Shown: positions 18,370-26,341 of the stretch, piece after piece
Layout of the letters: each line of letters opens with the position of its first letter
How positions within the stretch are numbered: position 1 is the stretch's first letter
Notes under the pieces: generated by a model
Told to the model about the DNA's origin: nothing
The model's database searches: none
The model's input: the letters and a program-made list of their open reading frames with translations, nothing else
Assembly: GCF_022414535.1 (NCBI RefSeq)
Contig: NZ_JADWYM010000053.1
Span: 1-41,651, forward strand
Length of the DNA: 41,651 nt
Direction: 5' to 3'
Source of the DNA: Streptomyces sp. MUM 2J
Lineage (GTDB): Bacteria > Actinomycetota > Actinomycetes > Streptomycetales > Streptomycetaceae
Position numbers and translations under genes: made by a program

Positions 18370-19162
18370 GGTCGCGAATGACCTTCCGGCGGATCTGGCG
18401 TGCTCTTCGGACCAACGCGTACCCGTGGGTCAGGGCGCGGTCCCGGGCGAAGACGCGGGCGACTGCGCGCCCCTGGACGAGGCGGGCGAACTCGTCGATG
18501 CCAGTGCCGCGCCGCACGGTGACGCGCTCCAGGGCGTACGGCCCCTGGCGGCGGCGGGCCAGGGCGTTGCCGACGGCGAGAGCCTGGGCGAAGCCCGCCC
18601 GTCGCACCGCCTGCCGTACCCGGCGGCTGGAGTAGCCGTAGGGGTAGGCGAACGACACCGGCAGGGCCCCGAGTTCGTCGGCGACGATGTCCCGGCAGCG
18701 GGTCAGCTCGTGACACAGGCGCGCGTCGCCGAGCTGGTCCAGCTGCGGATGGGTGTGGCTGTGCCCGCCGATCTCGACGCCCGAGCCCGCCAGTTCGCGG
18801 ACCTGGTCCCAGTCGAGCATGGTGTCCAGGGCGCCGCCGGTGCCGCGGGGTCCCCGGATCCAGCCGGTGGACACGAACAGCGTGGCCCGGAACCCGTGCC
18901 CGGCCAGCACCGGAAGGGCGTGCCGGTGCACACCCTCGTACCCGTCGTCGAAGGTGATCAGCACCGGCCGTGCGGGCAGGCGCGCCCCGGAGCGCCAGCA
19001 CGCGGCCAGCGCTGCCGTGGTGACCGGCGTCAGACCGAGGTCGGCGACGAGCGCCATCTGCTCGGCGAACGCCTCCGGCGCCACCGACAGGACGCGGGTG
19101 GCGGGGTTCGGATAGGCCGCGACCGCGTGGTACATGAGGATCGGCACGGGTCGGTCACTCAT
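18362..19162 (-). CDS. Polysaccharide deacetylase (NodB/CE4 family)
   Basis: A 266-aa CE4 deacetylase. Motif 1 TFDDGY (70-75) supplies the metal-binding and catalytic aspartates D72/D73, and motif 2 HSHTHP (134-139) the metal histidines H134 and H138. FAYPYG is motif 3. The N-terminus PVPILMYHAVAAYPNP is typical. There is no signal peptide, so it acts in the cytoplasm or at the inner membrane face, probably removing N-acetyl groups from a lipid-linked glycan intermediate before export. ATG 19162 overlaps the preceding glycosyltransferase stop by 8 bp and its own stop overlaps the flippase start by 8 bp, giving a coupled operon. Confidence 0.92.
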   Translation of the reverse strand: MSDRPVPILMYHAVAAYPNPATRVLSVAPEAFAEQMALVADLGLTPVTTAALAACWRSGARLPARPVLITFDDGYEGVHRHALPVLAGHGFRATLFVSTGWIRGPRGTGGALDTMLDWDQVRELAGSGVEIGGHSHTHPQLDQLGDARLCHELTRCRDIVADELGALPVSFAYPYGYSSRRVRQAVRRAGFAQALAVGNALARRRQGPYALERVTVRRGTGIDEFARLVQGRAVARVFARDRALTHGYALVRRARQIRRKVIRDRV

Positions 19163-20156
19163 CGGCTTCCCCCAAGGCCCCCTCCTCGATCCGTGCGACG
19201 CGGAACGCGGCCCCGCCCCGGCGCGCCCGCACGCTGCCCACGAGGTACCCGCCGGCCGCCGCGCACACCCCGGCGACGATCGCTCCCGCCCGGCCCGCGC
19301 CGCCCGGCCGGGCGAGCAGCGCGTCGCGCAGTCCGCGCGCCACCCCGGCCGGCAGGACGCGGGTGGTGTACCGGCGCTCGGACTCCAGGCCCCTGTCCGC
19401 GCCGACGCTGCGCGCCACCAGGGCCTTGGACAGGCCCTCGGCGTAGGCGCGGGTGCGGAAGTAGGCGAAGTGCTCCCGCCGCTCCGGCACCCGGTGGTGG
19501 ATCACCGCCCGGTCGTCGATGAGCAGGAGTGCGTCGGGTCTGGCCCGGGCGAGCCGGATGCACAGTTCCGTCTCCTCGCAGCCCAGCGGGCGCTTGTCGC
19601 CGTCGCGGCCGATGCCGGTGGCGAAGCCGCCCGCCGCGTCGAAGGCGGTGCGGCGGAACGAGGCGTTGCCGCCCAGGACGTTGCGCACCCGCACCCGGCC
19701 GGCGGGCAGGCCGCGGTAGGTGCAGCCGACCACCCAGTCGAACTCCTCCGGGAACCAGACCGGCCTTCGGCCCGACGCCCAGATCGGCACCGTCCGGCCG
19801 CCGACCGCCATCACGCGCGGGTCGGCGTACCCCGACGCGAGGTGCTTCAGCCAGTGCCGCTCGGCGACGGCGTCGTCGTCGAGGAAGGCGACGACGTCGC
19901 CGCGGGAGGCCGCGATGCCGGTGTTGCGGCCGGCGGACAGGCCGCGCGGACCGGCGTTGGCGAGGACGCGCACCTCGGCGGCCTCCTTGTACTCCCGGGC
20001 CAGACGGTCCTTCAGCGCCGGGTTGTGGTCGACGACCAGCAGTGTCTCCGGGGCCGGGTGGGACTGGGCCCGCACCGAGGAGACCGCGGCGAGGATGTCC
20101 TCCCAGCGGTCCTCGGTGTAGACGCAGATCACGACGGAGACGTCGGGACCGTTCAA
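19155..20156 (-). CDS. GT2 family glycosyltransferase
   Basis: A 333-aa inverting GT-A transferase. Residues 6-13 (VSVVICVY) start the nucleotide-sugar fold, GLSAGRNTGIAASRGDVVAFLDDD (72-95) contains the metal-binding DDD, and NVLGGNASFRRTAFDAAGGF and LGCEETELCIRL form the acceptor-side motifs including the probable catalytic acid in CEE/TE. A hydrophobic stretch near the C-terminus (AGAIVAGVCAAAGGYLVGSV) may anchor it. The start is taken as TTG 20156, which overlaps the upstream TGA in TTGA and has GGAGAGG just before it. It would add a sugar during assembly of the exported glycan. The donor sugar is unknown. Confidence 0.9.
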   Translation of the reverse strand: MNGPDVSVVICVYTEDRWEDILAAVSSVRAQSHPAPETLLVVDHNPALKDRLAREYKEAAEVRVLANAGPRGLSAGRNTGIAASRGDVVAFLDDDAVAERHWLKHLASGYADPRVMAVGGRTVPIWASGRRPVWFPEEFDWVVGCTYRGLPAGRVRVRNVLGGNASFRRTAFDAAGGFATGIGRDGDKRPLGCEETELCIRLARARPDALLLIDDRAVIHHRVPERREHFAYFRTRAYAEGLSKALVARSVGADRGLESERRYTTRVLPAGVARGLRDALLARPGGAGRAGAIVAGVCAAAGGYLVGSVRARRGGAAFRVARIEEGALGEADE

Positions 20157-20971
20157 CGCACCTCTCCCCGTGCCGTGCCGAGCGTCGGCGCGCTGTGCTC
20201 CTGGCGGCGCAGCTCCCGGCGGTTGGAGCGTTCCCCGAGGATGACCTTCAGCACGCGCAGGCCGTCCCGCACCGCCCGCAGGTTGCTCGTGCCGTGGATG
20301 CGGAGGTACTCGTGGCTGGGTATCTCCTGCACCTTCAGGCCCGCCTTGACGACCCGGATGTTCATCAGGGTCTCCACCTCGAAGCCGGTGCAGTCCAGCT
20401 CGATCTTGTCCAGGCAGTGCCGCCAGAACGCGTTGTAGCCGTAGCACAGGTCGGTGTAGCGGGCGCCGAACTTCCGGTTGACGGCCGTGCACAGTGCCCA
20501 GTTGCCGAGCTTGCGGATGAAGGTCATGTCGTCGGTGCCGCCGCCGTTGGCGAAGCGGGAACCCTTGGCGAAGTCGGCGCCCGAGACGAGAGCGGAGACG
20601 TAGGAGACGATCTCGTTGCCGTCGGCCGAGCCGTCCGCGTCGACCATCACGATGATGTCGCCGGTGGCGGCCTCGAACCCGGTGGCCAGGGCATCCCCCT
20701 TGCCCTTGCCCTGCTGTTCCACGACCTTGACGCCGGGCCACAGCGCGCGTGCGACCGCGACGGTGCCGTCCGTGGAACTGCCGTCCACCAGGACCACTTC
20801 GTGGATCCAGTCGGGCAGCGTCTTGAAGACGTACGGCAGATTCTCCGCCTCGTTCATCGCCGGGATCACCACGCTCACCGGCGGTGTGATGGCCAGGTGC
20901 GAGGAGATCGGCCGGTACTGACCGGCGGTCTGCGACGCCTGACTGCTCCGCGAAGGCAGAGCTGAGTTCAT
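20153..20971 (-). CDS. GT2 family glycosyltransferase (dolichol-phosphate-mannose synthase-like)
   Basis: A 272-aa GT2 protein of the DPM1/polyprenyl-phosphate-sugar synthase type: VSVVIPAMNEAENLPYV (32-48), VLVDGSSTDGT (60-70), QGKGKGDALATGF (87-99) and the metal site DADGS (111-115), followed by KGSRFANGGGTDDMTFIRKLGN. There are no C-terminal membrane helices. It probably makes a polyprenyl-phosphate sugar donor, which would suit a GT-C-like domain in the large membrane protein of the same operon. ATG 20971 has GAGAGGGA upstream. It is the first gene of a four-gene leftward operon with overlapping junctions. Confidence 0.9.
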   Translation of the reverse strand: MNSALPSRSSQASQTAGQYRPISSHLAITPPVSVVIPAMNEAENLPYVFKTLPDWIHEVVLVDGSSTDGTVAVARALWPGVKVVEQQGKGKGDALATGFEAATGDIIVMVDADGSADGNEIVSYVSALVSGADFAKGSRFANGGGTDDMTFIRKLGNWALCTAVNRKFGARYTDLCYGYNAFWRHCLDKIELDCTGFEVETLMNIRVVKAGLKVQEIPSHEYLRIHGTSNLRAVRDGLRVLKVILGERSNRRELRRQEHSAPTLGTARGEVR

Positions 20972-21390
20972 GAGTCGGTCCCTCTCGTCCGGTGGACCGC
21001 CCGCCCCTGGGCGGCCCGGCTGTGTGTCCGGTTCGAAAGGGGGGTATCCCACTCACGGCACGGCCGAGTGGCGCTCCGTGTCCGTCAACGGGCTGGCAAA
21101 GCTGTCCGGTCTGTCGCTGACGGACAGCCGGTCGCGCGGCACGGCCCGGTCACCTGTGCGATCACCGAGCACGGCACCCCCCTACCGCGCCCCGCGCCGG
21201 TACGTCGCGGTCCTTGAGCCCTCCCCTTGAGCCGCTCGATGACGGACCGATGCGGGTGAGATGTAAGACGGTATTGACGATTGAACCCGTATGGCAAGAC
21301 CTGGAACGAGGTCTCATGTTTTTGTTGGTTTCGAACTGATCTGTCCGATCTGTTCGATGCGTTCGACCGCGACGGCCGGGTGACGCCGGG
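20972..21390. other. 419-bp intergenic region upstream of the glycan operon
   Basis: No gene is supported. The operon promoter should lie here on the minus strand, but no clear -35/-10 pair is visible. On the plus strand TTGACG (21274-21279) occurs without a convincing -10. The half closer to 21300 is noticeably more AT-rich than the flanks. It contains an inverted repeat (21297-21314) and GATCTGTCCGATCTGTTCGATG (split here as GATCTGTCC and GATCTGTTCGATG, 21339-21360), a near-direct repeat that may be a protein-binding site. Confidence 0.4.
21297..21314. promoter_or_regulatory. Inverted repeat AGACCT-N6-AGGTCT, possible operator
   Basis: AGACCT (21297-21302) and AGGTCT (21309-21314) are perfect complements around a 6-bp spacer, in an AT-richer part of the region upstream of the glycan operon and downstream of the small membrane protein gene. 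The size suits a dimeric regulator, but no binding protein can be named. Confidence 0.3.
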
Positions 21391-21834
21391 TCACCCGGCC
21401 TCCTGTCGCGGTGGGGGCGGCGTGCGGTCGCGCGACCGCCGCACCGCCGTCAGCAGGAGCAGGAGCGCGCTGATCACGGTGACGGTCACGACCCCCCCGT
21501 GCACCGACCAGCGGTGCACGGCGAGCATGGCCTGGGCCACCAGCATGTTCACCGCGATCGCGCCCGCCGTCGCGGCGAGGGTCCGACCGAACGGATCCAG
21601 TCCGCGCAGTGCGGCGGCGACGGCGGATGCCGGTGCCGCCAGGAGGAAGAACAGGGTGAGTGGGCCGCGCAGTGGTGAGCCCGAGTCGCCGAGCGCGAGG
21701 GTCGCGCCGATTCCCCCGACGGCGGTCGCGGCGCCCGCGAGCAGGGCCGGCAGGTCCCGGCGCGGCCCGGATCGCGCCGTACCGGCGTCCTGGTCCGGGC
21801 CTGTTGAAGCTGTCTTGATCCGTATGGTCCGCAT
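21391..21834 (-). CDS. Small integral membrane protein, unknown function
   Basis: A 147-aa protein with a hydrophilic N-terminus of about 30 residues (MRTIRIKTASTGPDQDAG) and four hydrophobic segments (LLAGAATAVGGIGATLAL, LTLFFLLAAPASAVAAAL, LAATAGAIAVNMLVAQAML, VVTVTVISALLLLLTAV), ending in a basic, Pro-rich tail. I do not recognise a named family. ATG 21834 is chosen; it has no clear ribosome site and in-frame starts further upstream exist. It is divergent from the lipase gene, sharing a roughly 260-bp promoter region, and on the same strand as the glycan operon about 420 bp ahead of it. Confidence 0.65.
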   Translation of the reverse strand: MRTIRIKTASTGPDQDAGTARSGPRRDLPALLAGAATAVGGIGATLALGDSGSPLRGPLTLFFLLAAPASAVAAALRGLDPFGRTLAATAGAIAVNMLVAQAMLAVHRWSVHGGVVTVTVISALLLLLTAVRRSRDRTPPPPRQEAG

Positions 21835-22025
21835 GGGCGACTTTGCCCCCCGAAGCGCCTGATGCCGGACTTCAATGTCGCGCAGTCCCGCAGGGGCCGT
21901 CAAGGCGCGGAGATTGTTACCTGCCGGGTAGTTGAACAACCGTCAGTCGGGATGTCATGGTCGCGTCATCACATGCATGGTGAACGTACGGCCACGATTG
22001 TGAAGGCTCCCGGTAATTCTTGGCA

Positions 22026-22054
22026 TGGACACTTCCCATCAACACGCGTAGTTG
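22026..22054 (+). promoter_or_regulatory. Candidate promoter of the GDSL lipase gene
   Basis: TGGACA (22026-22031) and TAGTTG (22049-22054) are separated by exactly 17 bp and resemble a vegetative -35/-10 pair. They lie 42 bp upstream of the lipase ATG, leaving room for a short leader that carries the AAGGGAGG ribosome site (22084-22091). Confidence 0.45.
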
Positions 22055-22095
22055 CTACGACAGTTACGGCAGAGATCCTGCTAAAGGGAGGTTCC

Positions 22096-22902
22096 ATGAG
22101 ACGTTCCCGACTTGTCGTATTCATCAGTTCACTCCTCCTCGCCGCCGGTGCCGCCCTCACCGGTGCCGCCGCGGCACAGGCCTCCGAAGCCGCCGCGGCC
22201 ACCGGCTACGTGGCCCTCGGCGACTCCTACTCCTCCGGTGTCGGCGCCGGCAGCTACATCGGTTCGAGCGGCGACTGCAAGCGCAGCACCAAGGCGTACC
22301 CGTACCTGTGGAACGCCGCCCACGCCCCTTCCTCGTTCACCTTCGCGGCGTGCTCGGGCGCCGAAACGGGTGACGTCCTGGCCGGCCAGCTCGGTGGGCT
22401 CTCCTCCTCCACCGGCCTGGTCTCGATCACCATCGGCGGCAACGACGCCGGATTCGCCGACGTCATGACGACCTGTGTGTTCTCGTCCGACAGCACCTGT
22501 CTCTCCCGCATCAACACCGCCAAGGCGTACGTCAGTTCGACGCTGCCGGGGAAGCTCGACACCGTCTACTCGACGATCAGCTCCAAGGCGCCCAACGCGC
22601 AGGTCGTGGTGCTCGGCTACCCCCGCTTCTACAAGCTGGGCACCTGGTGCATCGGCCTCTCCGAGACCAAACGCGCCGCGATCAACGACGCCGCCGACTT
22701 CCTGGACAGCGCCATCGCCCAGCGCGCCGCCGGCCACGGCTTCGCCTTCGGGGACGTCCGTTCCACCTTCGGCGGCCACGAGATCTGCTCCGGCAGCTCC
22801 TGGCTGCACAGCGTCAACTGGCTCAACATCGGTGAGTCGTACCACCCGACCGCGTCCGGGCAGTCGGGCGGCTACCTGCCGGTGCTGACGAACGCGGCCT
22901 GA
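22096..22902 (+). CDS. Secreted SGNH/GDSL lipase-esterase
   Basis: A 268-aa secreted hydrolase close to the Streptomyces GDSL lipases (S. rimosus lipase, S. coelicolor SCO1725 type). An N-terminal signal peptide with RRSR, a hydrophobic core and a cleavage region near AQA-SEA (about 28-31) precedes block I GDSYSSG with Ser44, block III GGND with Asn116, and block V HPTASGQ with catalytic His250. Cysteine pairs suited to disulfides are present. It hydrolyses short to long acyl esters outside the cell. ATG 22096 has a strong AAGGGAGG ribosome site. It is a single gene bounded by its own promoter and a strong terminator hairpin. Confidence 0.95.
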   Translation: MRRSRLVVFISSLLLAAGAALTGAAAAQASEAAAATGYVALGDSYSSGVGAGSYIGSSGDCKRSTKAYPYLWNAAHAPSSFTFAACSGAETGDVLAGQLGGLSSSTGLVSITIGGNDAGFADVMTTCVFSSDSTCLSRINTAKAYVSSTLPGKLDTVYSTISSKAPNAQVVVLGYPRFYKLGTWCIGLSETKRAAINDAADFLDSAIAQRAAGHGFAFGDVRSTFGGHEICSGSSWLHSVNWLNIGESYHPTASGQSGGYLPVLTNAA

Positions 22903-22931
22903 TCCCCTGCAGACCGCGCTCGGCATCCCCC

Positions 22932-22960
22932 GGAGCGCTGCCGCCCCACGGCAGCGCTCC
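22932..22960 (+). terminator. Strong hairpin terminator after the lipase gene
   Basis: GGAGCGCTGCCG (22932-22943) and CGGCAGCGCTCC (22949-22960) form a perfect 12-bp stem with a 5-nt loop, 30 bp after the lipase stop. It lies between convergent lipase and kinase genes and may serve both strands. Confidence 0.85.
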
Positions 22961-23026
22961 TCGCCCCAAGGGCGTGTTGCGGAAGGGACGCCGGCCGAAA
23001 GGCGGGCGGGACCTTCGCACCACCCC

Positions 23027-24649
23027 TCAGGGGGATGTGCTCGGCGAGGGAGAGGAGGCCCCGTCCGTCGGGGTCTCCTCGACGCACGTCACCGAGAACG
23101 GCACCAGGCCGGACCTGGTCCGCACCGGTGAACGCACCTCCACACCGATCGCGTTGTGATAGGTGCCGTTCGCCGCGTACGTCGTCACGATCACCCGGTC
23201 CTGCCGGGTCCGCCCGCCGCCCTCCGGGAACGACAGGGTCTTCCAGCCCTGACCGGCGACCTCTCCGTCGCGTGTCACCCACCGGTAGTCCACCTCCGCC
23301 GGCAGCCGGCCGACCGTGAACGTCGCCGTGAACGCGGGTGCCTCGGCGTCCGGCGGTGGACAGGCGCCCACCCGGTCGGTGTGCGCGCCCACCACCGTGA
23401 CCCGGACCGACTGCGGCGGGGGGCTGCTCGTGGTGCTGCTCCGGCCGGGTGTGGAAGGGGGCGTGGGCGCCGGCTGCGCGCCGCTCCCCCGCTCGCTCGG
23501 GGACGGCGTGGGCGTGGCCGCCGACGTCCCCTCGACACCGGTGGACGCTCCCGCCGTGCTGCCGCCGTGCGTGTCACCGGTGTTGAGCAGCGCGTACGTC
23601 AGCCCGGCGAGCGCCAGCGCCAGCGCGGCCAGGCCCGCGACCAGGACGACACCGGCCCCCCTCCGGCGACGCGGCTGCACCGCCCGGCCACCCGGCGGCG
23701 CCGTTGCCGTCTCCGGCATCGGCACCGGTATCGGCGGTGTCGGCCCCGAACCCGCCCGCTCCGGGTGCACCGCGACCGTCTCGGCATACGGCAGTCCCCG
23801 TACCGTCTCCGCGCGCGCGGTGCCGCCCGCGCCGATCAGGCGGAGGTCCCGCTCGGCTGCCTCCGCGGGCAGCCGCTCCGCCGGATCCTTCCGCAGCAGC
23901 CCCGCGATGACGGGGGCGAGCGGCCCGGCCCGGCGCGGCGGCGGAAGCTCTTCGTCGACGATCGCGCGCAGGGTGCTCAGCGGGGTGTCCTGACGGAAGG
24001 GGGAGTGGCCCTCGACCGCCGCGTACAGCAGTACGCCCAGCGACCACAGATCCGACTCCGGACCCGGCCGGCGGCCCAGCGCCCGCTCCGGGGCGAGGAA
24101 CTCGGGGGAGCCGATGACCTCTCCGGTCATGGTCAGCGCGGAGCTGCCCTCGACCATCGCGATGCCGAAGTCGGTGAGCACCACCCGGCCCTCGTTCGAC
24201 AGCAGCACGTTGGCCGGCTTCACGTCCCGGTGCAGCACCCCCGCCGCGTGCGCGGCCCGCAGTGCCGCCAGTACCTCGGCGCCGATCTGCGCGGCCCGCT
24301 CCGGGCCGACGGGGCCCTCGGCGTCGAGGAGGTCGGCCAGCGAGACGCCGCGCACCAGCTCCATCACGATCCACGGCCGGCCGTCCTGCGCGGCCACGTC
24401 GTACACGGTCACCACGTTGCGGTGGGAGACCCGCGCCGCCGCCCAGGCCTCGCGCTCCAGCCTGGCGTACATCCGTTCCACGTCCGGCGCCGGCAGCCCC
24501 ACCGGGGCCCGCACCTCCTTCACGGCGACCTCGCGGTGCAGGACCTCGTCACGGGCCCGCCACACCGTTCCCATCCCGCCCTCGCCGAGCGGCGACAGGA
24601 GACGGTAGCGGCCGGCGATCACCAGTTCACTGCCCGGCTCCTCGGACAC
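23027..24649 (-). CDS. Membrane Ser/Thr protein kinase (PASTA-less, PknB-type kinase domain)
   Basis: A 540-aa kinase. The kinase domain (about 15-275) has the glycine loop LGEGGMGTVW (21-30), Lys44 in VAVKEV, HRDVKPANVLL (140-150), DFG (160-162) and GSPEFLAPE. A Pro/Ala-rich juxtamembrane part leads to a single helix (GAGVVLVAGLAALALALAGL) and an extracellular region with a Ser/Thr/Pro linker and a beta-rich C-terminal domain that has no PASTA repeats. It would sense something outside and phosphorylate cytoplasmic targets. GTG 24649 is preferred, since AAGGGGGG lies four bases upstream; ATG 24691 would add 14 residues. It follows the NicO-type gene by about 50 bp on the same strand, suggesting co-transcription. 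Confidence 0.92.
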   Translation of the reverse strand: MSEEPGSELVIAGRYRLLSPLGEGGMGTVWRARDEVLHREVAVKEVRAPVGLPAPDVERMYARLEREAWAAARVSHRNVVTVYDVAAQDGRPWIVMELVRGVSLADLLDAEGPVGPERAAQIGAEVLAALRAAHAAGVLHRDVKPANVLLSNEGRVVLTDFGIAMVEGSSALTMTGEVIGSPEFLAPERALGRRPGPESDLWSLGVLLYAAVEGHSPFRQDTPLSTLRAIVDEELPPPRRAGPLAPVIAGLLRKDPAERLPAEAAERDLRLIGAGGTARAETVRGLPYAETVAVHPERAGSGPTPPIPVPMPETATAPPGGRAVQPRRRRGAGVVLVAGLAALALALAGLTYALLNTGDTHGGSTAGASTGVEGTSAATPTPSPSERGSGAQPAPTPPSTPGRSSTTSSPPPQSVRVTVVGAHTDRVGACPPPDAEAPAFTATFTVGRLPAEVDYRWVTRDGEVAGQGWKTLSFPEGGGRTRQDRVIVTTYAANGTYHNAIGVEVRSPVRTRSGLVPFSVTCVEETPTDGASSPSPSTSP

Positions 24650-24700
24650 GGCGCCCCCCTTCGCATCCGGGCGAATCATCCGATTCTCCATGACGGTAGC

Positions 24701-26341
24701 TCAGCCGAGTGCCGATGCCGCCCCCCTGAGCACCAATCCGGCACCCAGGGCCAGCACGACGGAGGCCGACCCCAGGGGTACGGCCCGGCGCACCCGGCCC
24801 GTCAGGGGGTGCGCGGTCCACCGGGGCCGACGGTCCAGCAGCCGGCTCATCCCGCTGCCCACCCGGACGACGGCGAACCCGGCCGCGGTGAGCGTCAGGG
24901 CGAGCCCGGCGCCGTAGGCGACGACCAGCACCAGCCCGAACCAGGCCTTCCCGAGCGCCGCCGCGCCGACCAGCACGACGATCGCGGAGGGACTCGGCAC
25001 CAGTCCGCCGGCGAAACCGAGCAGGAGGGTGCCGCGCAGGGTGGGGGCGGTGGAGTGGGTGTGGGGGATCCCGCCGTGACGGTGGACGTGGGGGTGCTCC
25101 CGGGCCCGGCCGGACCCGCCCCCGTGATCGTGCGCATGGCCGTGCGCGGGTTCGTCGCGGTGGGCGTGCGCCTCGCCGTGGGCGTGGGCGTGGGGATGGC
25201 TGTGACTGTGTCCCTGCACGTGGTCGTGGTGGTGGGCGGGACCGCCGCCGTGGTCGTGGGGACGGCCGGCCGCGTCGTGCGTGTGGGGAGCGTGGCCGTG
25301 CGTGTGTGTCCGCGTGCGGTTGCGCAGGGCCCGGCGTACGAGGGTGGCGCCGGCCAGCATCACCAGGCAGCCGCTCGCCATGCCCAGCCAGGCGATCACG
25401 GAGGGGGCCGCGGCCGAGCCCGCGGTGACGAGCAGGCCGAGGGCGACGACCCCGAGGGTGTGGGTGACCGTCACCGACGCGGCCAGCGGCAGGACGTCCT
25501 TCAGCCGGGCCCGGCCCCCGCGGGCGGCTGCCGTCGCGGCCATCAGGGTCTTGCCGTGGCCCGGTGCGAGGGCGTGCAGCGCGCCGAGGCCGACGGCGAT
25601 GAACAGGGCGAGGGCTGCGAATCCCAGCGTGAGGTCGCGGCGCGCCACGAGGGCGTCCAGCGCGCGCGTGAAGCGGTCGGCGCCGCGGGGCAGGACGGCG
25701 GCGGCCCCCTCTGCTGCCCCGCCGGCCAGGGCCGGGCCGCCGGGGCGCACCCGCAGCGAGGCGGTGGCGGTGTCGGCCGGGGAGGAGAGCAACTCCCGCG
25801 GGTAGTGCGTCAGCTGCCCGGAGGAGGACCGCTCCGGCACGTCCGAGGCGGTCAGCGTCATCCGGTCGCCGCGCGCGGTGATCTCCCGCCAGCCGGGCCC
25901 GGTGTCGCCGCCCGCGCTGTGGAACGCCACGGCGACGGACGCGTCGGGCAGCGGAGCGGTCAGCCGGCACTCCACCCGCAGGGTGTTCAGCCCCGCCTGC
26001 CCGGGCCGCACGTGCACCCGGCTGCTGCGGGCGGTGAGCGCGACCGGGCGGCCGTCGACGACGACCCGGCTGCCCTGGGCGGCCTTCCGGCACCGTTGCC
26101 GGGCCCACTCGACGGCGCCGAGCCGTTCGAGCTCGGGGCGAGCCTGGGTGGCCGGGATCTCGGCGAGATCCTCGACGTGGTCGACGCGGAGGCTGCCGGG
26201 CGCGGTGACGAGGCCGTCGTAGCGGTTGACGGTGAAGTTGCCGAGCGGGTGGGCGCTCGCGGAGGCGGCGGGCAGCAGGGCGAGCCCGGCGGCGGCCGTC
26301 AGGACGGCCGCCGCCGAGCCGAGGACGCGACGGGGCGTCAC
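24701..26341 (-). CDS. NicO/RcnA-type metal permease with exported N-terminal domain and His-rich loop
   Basis: A 546-aa protein. A signal peptide (1-30, ending ASASA) is followed by an extracytoplasmic domain (31-225), then a NicO/RcnA-like membrane domain from about 237 with the motif HALAPGHGKT (256-265), equivalent to HALxPGHxKT in nickel/cobalt exporters. A loop at 346-429 has 29 histidines in 84 residues (HTHGHAPHTHD, HAHAHGEAHAH), an obvious divalent-metal buffer, then further helices. It probably moves Ni, Co or a related ion, direction unknown. GTG 26341 overlaps the TPR gene stop (GTGA) with GGAGGAGG just upstream, so translation is coupled. Confidence 0.88.
   Translation of the reverse strand: MTPRRVLGSAAAVLTAAAGLALLPAASASAHPLGNFTVNRYDGLVTAPGSLRVDHVEDLAEIPATQARPELERLGAVEWARQRCRKAAQGSRVVVDGRPVALTARSSRVHVRPGQAGLNTLRVECRLTAPLPDASVAVAFHSAGGDTGPGWREITARGDRMTLTASDVPERSSSGQLTHYPRELLSSPADTATASLRVRPGGPALAGGAAEGAAAVLPRGADRFTRALDALVARRDLTLGFAALALFIAVGLGALHALAPGHGKTLMAATAAARGGRARLKDVLPLAASVTVTHTLGVVALGLLVTAGSAAAPSVIAWLGMASGCLVMLAGATLVRRALRNRTRTHTHGHAPHTHDAAGRPHDHGGGPAHHHDHVQGHSHSHPHAHAHGEAHAHRDEPAHGHAHDHGGGSGRAREHPHVHRHGGIPHTHSTAPTLRGTLLLGFAGGLVPSPSAIVVLVGAAALGKAWFGLVLVVAYGAGLALTLTAAGFAVVRVGSGMSRLLDRRPRWTAHPLTGRVRRAVPLGSASVVLALGAGLVLRGAASALG

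Noticed and set aside
24691..24691. ATG 24691 as the start of the kinase
   Set aside because: It is possible, but the GTG at 24649 has a much better ribosome site and begins at the usual N-terminus of such kinases.
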